NCBI RefSeq assembly: GCF_900129385.1
Contig: NZ_FQVO01000017.1
Location: 16,954-80,953 of the forward strand
Length of the DNA: 64,000 nt
DNA from: Chryseobacterium takakiae
GTDB taxonomy: Bacteria; Bacteroidota; Bacteroidia; Flavobacteriales; Weeksellaceae
Direction of reading: 5' to 3'
The notes under the pieces are model-generated. The model saw only the letters and a program-made list of their open reading frames with translations. It was not told the DNA's origin and made no database searches. A program made the position numbers and the translations under genes. Positions 51,038 through 59,200 of this stretch are shown here, piece after piece. How positions within the stretch are numbered: position 1 is the first letter of the stretch; every line of letters starts with the position of its first letter.

Positions 51038-51337
51038 ATGATTGAAGTAAAACATAGCAACAACGAAAAAAACGGAAATTTTGAAGCCTTTATAGACGGT
51101 AAACGTGCTGGTTTAATGACCTATACCTGGGCAGGAGAAGAAAGATTCATCATTGATCACACTGAAGTTGAGGAAGCTTATAACGGAAAAGGGGTTGGCA
51201 AAGAAATGCTGCTGGCGGCGGTAGATTTTGCAAGAAAAAACGGGAAAACCATTATTCCGCTGTGTCCTTTTGCAAAAGCTACTTTCCAGAAACACGAGGA
51301 AATTCAGGATGTGCTGGTAAATCAGGCACAGGCGTAG
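51038..51337 (+). CDS. Small GNAT-like N-acetyltransferase (second member)
   Basis: A 99-residue Acetyltransf_CG/YidJ-type protein: FEAFIDGKRAGLMTYTWAGE, FIIDHTEVEEAYNGKGVGKE (acetyl-CoA loop in full form) and MLLAAVDFARKNGKTIIPLC with PFAKATFQKH. It begins 1 base after the OsmC stop, so the last three genes are tightly coupled. The family's substrate is unknown; it is often beside OsmC genes, so it may tune or protect against acyl or oxidative stress. A terminator follows. Confidence 0.9.
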   Translation: MIEVKHSNNEKNGNFEAFIDGKRAGLMTYTWAGEERFIIDHTEVEEAYNGKGVGKEMLLAAVDFARKNGKTIIPLCPFAKATFQKHEEIQDVLVNQAQA

Positions 51338-51381
51338 AATGAGATTGAGGCCGAGGCTAAGATTAATTCAACCTTAATTCT

Positions 51382-51425
51382 AAAAAACTACCTTTCGGGA
51401 CAATCCGGAAGGTTTTTTATTTTTT
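51382..51425 (+). terminator. Terminator after the redox gene set
   Basis: ACCTTTCGG and CCGGAAGGT pair (small mismatches) around a GACAAT loop and run into a long T tract. Confidence 0.8.
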
Positions 51426-51446
51426 TTGAGCGGAATATAAAAAAAC

Positions 51447-51454
51447 TATATTTG
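51447..51454 (+). promoter_or_regulatory. -7 element (TATATTTG) for the solute symporter gene
   Basis: Matches TAnnTTTG, 25 bases before the ATG at 51480. Confidence 0.55.
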
Positions 51455-51479
51455 CTAAAATTTTTAATTTAAACAGAAC

Positions 51480-52919
51480 ATGTCTCCGATCATTTTATTG
51501 TCCATTATCATCATATACTTTGCATTGCTGCTCTGGGTAGCCTACAGAACCGGAAAAGGAAGTGATAATGAAAGTTTCTTCATAGGAAACCGCAAAAGTA
51601 ATTGGATGCTTGTTGCCTTTGGAATGATCGGTACATCTCTATCAGGAGTTACCTTTGTGAGTGTTCCAGGAGCAGTAGGAAATGACAAGTTCTCTTATTT
51701 ACAGATTACCTTAGGCTATCTCATTGGTTACATTGTTGTTGCATATGTCCTTCTGCCATTGTATTACAGGCTGAAACTCACCTCCATTTATGGTTATCTT
51801 CAGCAGAGAATGGGACAGCTTTCCTATAAATCCGGGGCGTGGATTTTTATTGTTTCAAGGCTGGTGGGTGCAACAGCGAGATTATACCTTGTTGTGAATA
51901 TTCTGCAGGTTTCTATTCTTGACAGCCTGGGCGTTCCTTTTATCGTTACTACTCTTATTATCTTAGGAATGATTATTTTATACACGTATGAAGGGGGTGT
52001 AAAAACCATTGTGTGGACAGATACGCTGCAGACTTCCTGTATGCTTTTAGGGTTGATCATCTGCACGGTTTATATGCTGAACCATCTTGGATTGAGCATT
52101 GGCGACAGCTTTACGGCAATGAATGAAAAAGGCTACACAAAAATTTTCGATTTTGATCCGAACCAGAAAAGTTTCTTTATTAAACAAATTCTGGCCGGAG
52201 CTTTTATTACGATTACCATGACAGGAATTGATCAGGAAATGATGCAGAAAAGCCTTTCTGTAACCCGGCTGAAAGATTCTCAGAAAAATATGGTGACTTT
52301 AGGATTTATTTTACTGGGCGTTATTTCATTATTCCTTTATATGGGAGGGCTTCTTCATCTTTACGGGGCGCAGGAAAGCGTGAGCAGCGCGGGTGACCAG
52401 CTGTTTCCTGATATCGCTCTGAATCATATGCCTCCCTTCATATCAATCATCTTTATTATTGCTTTGATTTCAGCTTTATTTCCAAGTGCGGACGGTGCAA
52501 TGACGGCACTTACCTCATCGCTTTGCATTGATATTTTCGGGATGAGGGAGAGGACACACTGGGACGACGGTAAAAAAGAGAAATTCAGAAAAAACATCCA
52601 CCTTTTGGTTGCTTTGTCATTTTTAGTAATGGTTATTATCTTTAAAGTAATCAATGATAATTCAATGATAGGATTAATCCTTAAGCTTGCCGGATTTACG
52701 TACGGTCCCCTTTTAGGGTTATTTGCTTTCGGGATTTTCACCAAGTATAAAGTACAGGACAAACTGGTTCCTTTTGTTTGTATTGCTGCACCGGTGATTT
52801 CTTTCTTGATTGACAAGTATCAGGAAAAACTTTTCGGGGAATTTAAAATCGGGCTGGAACTGTTAATCATTAATGGCCTGCTTACTTTCATAGGACTTTG
52901 GCTGATCAGGAGAAAATAA
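51480..52919 (+). CDS. Sodium:solute symporter (SSS family)
   Basis: A 479-residue inner-membrane transporter with 13 expected membrane spans. The N-terminal segment MSPIILLSIIIIYFALLLWV and the TM1 signature FFIGNRKSNWMLVAFGMIGT with SLSGVTFVSVPG are the family hallmark (Na+-binding Ser/Thr region), and AGAFITITMTGIDQEMMQKS is the conserved TM5-TM6 part. It should move a solute into the cell with sodium; substrate (sugar, sialic acid or amino acid) is not predictable and no catabolic genes are linked. Confidence 0.93.
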   Translation: MSPIILLSIIIIYFALLLWVAYRTGKGSDNESFFIGNRKSNWMLVAFGMIGTSLSGVTFVSVPGAVGNDKFSYLQITLGYLIGYIVVAYVLLPLYYRLKLTSIYGYLQQRMGQLSYKSGAWIFIVSRLVGATARLYLVVNILQVSILDSLGVPFIVTTLIILGMIILYTYEGGVKTIVWTDTLQTSCMLLGLIICTVYMLNHLGLSIGDSFTAMNEKGYTKIFDFDPNQKSFFIKQILAGAFITITMTGIDQEMMQKSLSVTRLKDSQKNMVTLGFILLGVISLFLYMGGLLHLYGAQESVSSAGDQLFPDIALNHMPPFISIIFIIALISALFPSADGAMTALTSSLCIDIFGMRERTHWDDGKKEKFRKNIHLLVALSFLVMVIIFKVINDNSMIGLILKLAGFTYGPLLGLFAFGIFTKYKVQDKLVPFVCIAAPVISFLIDKYQEKLFGEFKIGLELLIINGLLTFIGLWLIRRK

Positions 52920-53131
52920 TTTAATTTTATTCATATTTATTAGCATTTACTTATCATTTTGAAATGAAAATCAAGGCAACGATAAAAATTTTAAATTATA
53001 CCTTATCAGATCACCACATATAAAACTGGCTGACCTTTATTAAAAAATACTTATCATCAAAAATACGTTAAAAGATTAAAATCCGGACACAAATCCGGGT
53101 TTTTACATTTCCGTAAGCCACTAAAAAATTG

Positions 53132-53139
53132 TAGATTTG
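53132..53139 (+). promoter_or_regulatory. -7 element (TAGATTTG) for the transketolase genes
   Basis: Matches TAnnTTTG, 21 bases before the ATG at 53161. Confidence 0.55.
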
Positions 53140-53160
53140 TGTGCATATAAATTCTAAGCA

Positions 53161-54012
53161 ATGAGTAAAAGCATCGAAGAGTTGAAATCTCTTACTACGC
53201 AAATCAGAAGAGACATTTTAAGAATGGTTCACGCTGTGAATTCCGGTCATCCAGGTGGAAGCTTAGGTTGTACCGAATTTTTTACAGCCCTTTACGGAAA
53301 GGTAATGAACTATAAACTTCCTTTCACGATGGAAGGTAAAAACGAAGACCATTTCTATCTTTCGAACGGACACATTTCTCCGGTATTCTATTCTACTTTG
53401 GCAAGGTTCGGATTTTTTCCGGCGGATGAATTAAGAACTTTCAGAAAATTAGATTCCAGATTGCAGGGGCACCCTACTACTCACGAAGGCCTACCGGGGA
53501 TCAGAGTGGCTTCAGGTTCTTTGGGACAGGGACTTTCCGTTGCTCTAGGTGCAGCTCAGGGTAAGAAATTAGACGGAGATCATTCTTTGGTATACACTTT
53601 ACAGGGAGACGGAGAATTGCAGGAGGGACAAAACTGGGAAGCTTTTATGTATGCGGCTTCTAAAAAAGTTGACAATATCATTTCTACTATTGATTATAAC
53701 GGACAGCAAATTGACGGAAGTACAGACAACGTGCTTTCATTAGGAAATCTTCATGCTAAACTTGAAGCTTTCGGTTGGACGGTTCTTGAAGAGAAAAACG
53801 GCAACGATCTTGAAGCGGTAATTGCCATTCTTGAAAAAGCAAAAACCGAAACAGGAAAAGGAAAACCTGTTGCTATTATCCTTCACACTATTATGGGCAA
53901 CGGAGTAGATTACATGATGGGAACCCACGCATGGCACGGAAAAGCACCGAATGACGAGCAATTGGATACGGCTTTCAAACAACTCTATTTAGAAGCTCCG
54001 GCTGATTATTAA
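53161..54012 (+). CDS. Transketolase, N-terminal (thiamine pyrophosphate-binding) subunit
   Basis: A 283-residue half-transketolase. SGHPGGSLGCTEFF and GHISPVFYSTLARFG start the domain, and the thiamine-binding GDGELQEGQNWEA motif with YNGQQIDGS follows. The gene ends at VDYMMGTHAWHGKAPN. The companion gene for the C-terminal half follows after 53 bases, so the enzyme works as a two-subunit complex in the pentose phosphate pathway. Split transketolase is usual in some bacteria and archaea and in the Bacteroidota. Confidence 0.95.
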   Translation: MSKSIEELKSLTTQIRRDILRMVHAVNSGHPGGSLGCTEFFTALYGKVMNYKLPFTMEGKNEDHFYLSNGHISPVFYSTLARFGFFPADELRTFRKLDSRLQGHPTTHEGLPGIRVASGSLGQGLSVALGAAQGKKLDGDHSLVYTLQGDGELQEGQNWEAFMYAASKKVDNIISTIDYNGQQIDGSTDNVLSLGNLHAKLEAFGWTVLEEKNGNDLEAVIAILEKAKTETGKGKPVAIILHTIMGNGVDYMMGTHAWHGKAPNDEQLDTAFKQLYLEAPADY

Positions 54013-54065
54013 TTATAAGTAATGAGTAATTGATAATAAGTAATCTTAATTAATAATTAGAAAAA

Positions 54066-55010
54066 ATGAAATTTACATATACAGAAAAAAAAGATACACG
54101 TTCAGGATTCGGAGCCGGATTGGCTGAGCTTGCAGATAAAAACCCAAATGTTGTTGCACTTTGTGCAGACCTTATCGGATCTCTGAAAATGGAGAAATTC
54201 ATTGAAAAAGCTCCTGAAAGATTCTTCCAGGTAGGTATCGCTGAAGCGAATATGATGGGACTTGCCGCAGGATTAAGCATTACGGGAAAAATTCCTTTTA
54301 CGGGAACTTTCGCAAACTTTTCCACTTCCAGAGTGTATGACCAGATTCGTCAGTCTATCGCTTATTCCAATAAAAACGTTAAAATATGTGCTTCTCACGC
54401 GGGTCTTACTTTAGGGGAAGATGGTGCAACGCATCAGGTTTTGGAAGACATCGGAATGATGAAGATGCTTCCCGGAATGACGGTAATCAACCCTTGCGAT
54501 TACAACCAGACCAAAGCCGCTACCATTGCTATTGCTGAACATGAAGGTCCTGTTTATTTAAGATTCGGAAGACCAACTGTTCCGGTTTTTATCCCTGAAG
54601 ATATGCCTTTTGAGATCGGAAAAGGAATTTTGCTTCAGGAAGGAACTGATGTGACCATTGTTGCAACAGGCCACCTGGTTTGGGAATCTTTAGTTGCTGC
54701 AGATGAGCTTGAAAAAGAAGGCATCTCTTGTGAAGTAATCAACATCCACACGATCAAGCCTCTTGATGAAGAAATCATCTTAAAATCAGTTGAAAAAACA
54801 GGAAAAATCGTAACAGCTGAGGAACATAATTATCTTGGAGGAATGGGAGAATCTATTGCCGGGATGCTTGCCAGAAGAAGACCAACCAAACAGGAGTTCG
54901 TAGCGGTGAATGATACCTTCGGAGAGTCTGCGACACCCGCTGAGCTGATGAAAAAATATAAGATTGATTCAGCTGCGGTAAAAGAAGCGGTAAAAAGAAT
55001 TTTAGCTTAA
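54066..55010 (+). CDS. Transketolase, C-terminal (pyrimidine-binding) subunit
   Basis: A 314-residue half-transketolase. The pyrimidine-binding domain has CADLIGSLKMEKFIEKAPER, QVGIAEANMMGLAAGLSITG (Glu that activates thiamine) and FTGTFANFSTSRVYDQIRQS; the C-terminal domain has VTIVATGHLVWESL and VTAEEHNYLGGMGESIAGML. It pairs with the gene 53 bases upstream. Both halves have intact motifs. The short spacer carries TAATTATAAGTAAT-type AT repeats. A strong terminator follows. Confidence 0.95.
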   Translation: MKFTYTEKKDTRSGFGAGLAELADKNPNVVALCADLIGSLKMEKFIEKAPERFFQVGIAEANMMGLAAGLSITGKIPFTGTFANFSTSRVYDQIRQSIAYSNKNVKICASHAGLTLGEDGATHQVLEDIGMMKMLPGMTVINPCDYNQTKAATIAIAEHEGPVYLRFGRPTVPVFIPEDMPFEIGKGILLQEGTDVTIVATGHLVWESLVAADELEKEGISCEVINIHTIKPLDEEIILKSVEKTGKIVTAEEHNYLGGMGESIAGMLARRRPTKQEFVAVNDTFGESATPAELMKKYKIDSAAVKEAVKRILA

Positions 55011-55027
55011 ATATAAAGATCATATTG

Positions 55028-55056
55028 AAAAAGTCCTCATTGCTGAGGACTTTTTT
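55028..55056 (+). terminator. Terminator after the transketolase genes
   Basis: AAAAGTCCTCA pairs with TGAGGACTTTT (11 bp, short loop) before a T tract. Confidence 0.9.
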
Positions 55057-55124
55057 ATTGAATATCCGTTCGGATTTCATTTAAGTTTTGGCTAAGCCAT
55101 TTGATCATATAAATGAAAAAGCGG

Positions 55125-55150
55125 GCTTCCTTCGATAAGCTCAGGATACT
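55125..55150. repeat. Single degenerate copy of the CTTCGA...GCTCAG repeat
   Basis: CTTCCTTCGATAAGCTCAGG followed by ATACT resembles the core of the inverted pair at 2779-2884 (TGCTTCGAC...GCTCAGCATGACA) and its GCTTGTCGAAGC variant. It lies between convergent genes and looks like a decayed single copy of the same dispersed family. Confidence 0.5.
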
Positions 55151-55182
55151 AATATTATTAATCTCTTTATCTTTTATAAGAA

Positions 55183-55560
55183 TTACCTGAAAAACTTCCA
55201 TTTCGGAATAATGGCCAGCATTCCGAAACCCGTGAAGAGAAAAAGATTGGTGACATCCGTATACAGGAACGTAGACAGGTAATAATTATGCATAAAGAAG
55301 TGTAAAACAAGCAGTACGGGGAAGGCAAAAATCCCTATTTTTCTGTAAAAGAACATCAGCACCAGGCTGATCGCCATTAGAGCGTCAACGGCAAAAATTA
55401 CAAAGAAATACCATCTTGGGATATTAAGGTATTCATGCTGCAAATATTCGTCAAGATCAATCCCGAACCCCATGAGGGTAAATAACATCAGGGCTGCAAA
55501 TGCGAGGATAAAGCCCCATCCTTTTTTAGGATCTTCGTCAAAGTAGCTGTATTCTTCCAT
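55183..55560 (-). CDS. Small membrane protein of unknown function
   Basis: A 125-residue protein with a short acidic N terminus (MEEYSYFDEDPKKG) and four hydrophobic segments: about 17-33, 48-68, 72-90 and 100-118, ending in a basic PKWKFFR. Charge bias suggests the C terminus is cytoplasmic. I do not recognise the family. It is downstream of the Lrp/AsnC regulator on the same strand, separated by a hairpin, so it may be transcribed independently. Confidence 0.75.
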   Translation of the reverse strand: MEEYSYFDEDPKKGWGFILAFAALMLFTLMGFGIDLDEYLQHEYLNIPRWYFFVIFAVDALMAISLVLMFFYRKIGIFAFPVLLVLHFFMHNYYLSTFLYTDVTNLFLFTGFGMLAIIPKWKFFR

Positions 55561-55572
55561 AGGTACAAAAAT

Positions 55573-55604
55573 AAAGAACTTATGAGAGATTTCATAAGTT
55601 CTTT
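55573..55604 (-). terminator. Terminator between the Lrp/AsnC and membrane protein genes
   Basis: AAAGAACTTATGA and TCATAAGTTCTTT are exact complements (13 bp, 6-base loop). T-rich sequence follows on the minus strand, after the regulator's stop codon. Confidence 0.8.
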
Positions 55605-55628
55605 TATATAATTTGTTTTGAAAAACAA

Positions 55629-56099
55629 TTATACGGAAATCGCGTTGATCAGTCTGTTTTTGTCACTTAAATATTCTTCCATGGAAATCATACTCTCCGT
55701 TCTCATTACATCCTGAATATCATCGATCTGATAGATAATTCTTTTTGCATCGTCCGTATTTTTAGCTCTTACTTTACAGAAAATATTATATTTTCCGGAA
55801 ATAACGCTTGCTTCGATTACATTAGGAATAGTTGACAACTCTTTCAAAACCTCCTGTGTTCTGTTTGATTTCGTAAGAAGAATTCCTATGAAAGCTGTAA
55901 AATGATAGTCTAATTTTCCATAATCGATGTTAAGAGATGATCCCAAAATAATACCTGCATCCTCCATCTTTTTCACTCTTACGTGAATTGTACCAGCGGA
56001 AACATCCATCTGTTTTGCAATTTCTGTAAAAGGCATTCTTGTGTTTTCTACTAAGAAATCAAGAATTTTCTTGTCTATTTCGTCCAGTTGATAGTTCAT
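55629..56099 (-). CDS. Lrp/AsnC family transcriptional regulator
   Basis: A 156-residue regulator. The N-terminal winged helix reads LDEIDKKILDFLVENTRMPF, TEIAKQMDVSAGTIHVRVKK and MEDAGIILGSSLNIDYGKLD; the C-terminal RAM (ligand-binding) domain contains FTAFIGILLTKSNR and VISGKYNIFCKVRAKNTDDA. Such proteins sense amino acids and form octamers on DNA. A promoter element lies about 45 bases upstream. Its target is not shown; the divergent or neighbouring genes are possible. Confidence 0.94.
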   Translation of the reverse strand: MNYQLDEIDKKILDFLVENTRMPFTEIAKQMDVSAGTIHVRVKKMEDAGIILGSSLNIDYGKLDYHFTAFIGILLTKSNRTQEVLKELSTIPNVIEASVISGKYNIFCKVRAKNTDDAKRIIYQIDDIQDVMRTESMISMEEYLSDKNRLINAISV

Positions 56100-56143
56100 A
56101 TTAGTTAAATTACAATTTTCTTAAAAAAACAATGTATTTTTTA

Positions 56144-56151
56144 CAAATTTA
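56144..56151 (-). promoter_or_regulatory. -7 element (TAAATTTG) for the Lrp/AsnC regulator
   Basis: CAAATTTA (plus) is TAAATTTG (minus), 44 bases before the start codon. Confidence 0.5.
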
Positions 56152-56233
56152 TAAAAAATAATTTAACTAAAAAAATTATATCAAATATTAACAATAATTA
56201 ACACATATGAGAAAAATCATTATAAATTTAGAA

Positions 56234-59200
56234 TTATTTCGTAGTTGATTTTACAGAATCTGTTTTTATTACTGTTTTATCATCAGGTGCATTTTTTACT
56301 TTTTTCTTCTTTTTGAATAAAGAATTAAAGCTCTTACTCCACACGATACCTCCCCCATAAGCCTGATTGGCAGTACCGTTTGAGCCTGCACCATTAATGA
56401 CACCGATATTGGAAGGTTTGGAATATCCTCTTAACACCAGGCTTCCGTCATTCTTTTTTGAAATGTCATATTCAATGGTTCCTTCTCCCGAAAGATAATT
56501 GGCTTCTGTATTTTCAGTTTTGGTAAGAGGAATTCCCAAACCGGTTTTCACTTTTATCCTTGGAGAAAGGGCAAAACTCACCCCCGCATTGGCACGGTCT
56601 CCTGTGTTGGAATACTGGTCTCCTTTCACATAATTAAGGTCAATCTGGAATTCATTACTCATTGTATTCAGCACAGAACCTAACTGTTTTAAAAGAATAT
56701 TATATCCCGAAGATTCAGCAACACCTGCCACATCAACATCTACACCGCCGGTTCTGGAAACATTAAAACTGTTTAAAAGCAATACTGATCCGAACTGCAA
56801 TACCTTCTCTCCTTCCTGGCTCATTTTTGCGGCTAATGTTTCTTTAACCTGGCTTGAAACATCCAGAGCGGTAACATCAAGCTCAACCTGAGGATCAACA
56901 AGAGACTGTGTAATATTGGCCTGCAGCAAAATACTGATAGGCTGAAGACTTCCCATGTTGAGATAATCCCCGGCATTTGAAACCATTCTTACATAATTGG
57001 CTGTAATATCCAGCGCGGGTTTCATGGCATCACCGTCCCAGCGGATACTGCTTCCTTTTTCAATCTGGAAGGTCTTATTAAGGATGGCTTTCGAAACAAA
57101 AGTTCCGTTCTCCACTTTATACATTCCGTTCATGGCAATATTTCCCTGTCTGCTCATCTGGAAGCGTAGTTTCTCTGCAGCACCTTTTACCGTGATATTT
57201 CCTACCTCATCACCAATCAGAACATTTACCGTAGTTCCTTTATCAACATCGAGCGCAAAATCGATATTCATATTGGCTCCGGATTTTTTCTTATCTTCTA
57301 ATGTTACCAGGCCATCTTTCCCTTCTTTAAGGAACCTCAGCATTTTAAACTCTTCAACATTGGAAGTAGATCCTGAATTGAAAGTAAAAGTACTTCCGCT
57401 CAGTGCTTTCATGTTCGGCGTCGAAAGGCTGAGACCCGAAACCGGCCCATCCACATAGAGATCTCCCTGTCCGTAAACCCTTCCCCAGAAAAGATCATAA
57501 TCCTTTTGAGTGGTATTGAGAACCAATAGATTGTCTGCTCTCATTACCAGGTTGACTCCCATTGAAGAAAGCGTTTCAAACTGAATTGCCCCCGAAATAT
57601 TTCCGCTGGAATTTGTTCTTCCGTCGCGAACCCCAATATTATTCAGGATGGCCAGACCTTTACTAAGCGGAATTACCGTATCGTCAAAAGAATAATCAAC
57701 TCCGGTAAATAAAAGTTTAAGCCCGAAGCCTTTTAAAGCAATATCACCGCTGTAATCCAGGTTACTGAATTTACCGCTGATTTTAAGATCTCCGGTAGCT
57801 TTTCCCCGTAAATTTCCAAAAACAGTGGTTACAAACTGCTGCGCAAAAGCAATATCAAAATCCCGCATTTCTGCTGTAAGGTCTATTGTAGGCGAAGAGG
57901 TATTGTTATTGACGGTTCCGGTTACATGAAGACTGTTATTCCCTATCACTCCCGCAGAGTTCACCCTGATATCCACATCATAAACATTCAGGGAAAATCC
58001 GTTGGTAGCAGAAATTGTAATGTCTCCCATATCATTTCCGTTCATCATGATATCATCAATCGTCATATCCACTAAAGGCTGAAGCGTGCTTTTATCCATA
58101 CGAATCTGCACACTACCGTTGGCGAGGCCTTTAATATTCATTGCATTTCCTCCCGGCTGCATTTCCAGAAGCTTTTCTATGGAGAAATCGTTGACCTCCG
58201 CATCCAGATAAAAATCTTTTGCTGATTTGAATTGCGCTTCCTTAACAAGTAATGAACTATTATCAGAATAAATTCTCAGATTCCTGATGTCAAAATCTTT
58301 CTCCTTTTTACGGTAGGTAATGGAATGATTAAGTTCAGGACTTGTATCAATAGCCCATGTTACTTCATTAAATTTAACTTCAGTAGGCTCAAATCTGAAT
58401 ATAAAATCTCCTCCCGCATTGGTAGACTGATTGACATTAATGGCGTATTCCTTCATTGTATCATCAAGCTCATCTTCAGGACTTCCGTGTTTGAATTTTG
58501 CCGCTAAATGGAGAAGGGTATTGTTTTCGTTTCTTCCGCTTAAGGTAACATCTTTGAGGATATTTTTATTGTACTGCAGTCTGTTGATTCTGGCAAAAAT
58601 CTGTTCATCAAGATTGGCCGTATTGATTCTCACCATCACACTGTCTACCATTGCGCTGTCCCTGGTCACATTATCTCTTTCATTAATGGTATAGGCAGGA
58701 TTGGCAGCTGCAATAGCCCGGTCTGCATCAGTAATTTCACGGGTTTTGGTCATGATATATTTTAAAGAAGCCGCATCAAGATTCAAAATCAGATTATTGG
58801 AATTTCCGTCGTACTGCCCTTCCACTTTTGCACCTTGCGGTAATTTAAGATCCGGAAGGAAGTAGCTTACCAAACCCTGCTGCACATCAAAATCCATGGC
58901 AAAGCTCTGGCCTCTGTACATCTTTCTTGGAGCTGGACCTACGAGAATTTTGTTTAAGCCGTTTTCTACCATTCCTGCAAGATCTCCAAGATTGTATCTA
59001 CCTGATACTTTTCCGTTTACAGCTCCCGGCGCATCCACATCAATTACCCGGCCTCCGTTTTCCATGAATGTTTTCAGTTTGGCTGTCGGAATATAATATT
59101 TCTGTGTGGCTGTCGCAAAACCAATTCTGTTGGCTTCTACATCTAACGTAAGGTCGTTAATGGAAGACATTGACATTTTACCATTCACCTGTCCGCTTAC

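Noticed and set aside
54013..54065. TAATTATAAGTAAT-type words between the transketolase genes
   Set aside because: Simple AT-rich degenerate repetition in a short spacer; not convincing as a distinct repeat or signal.
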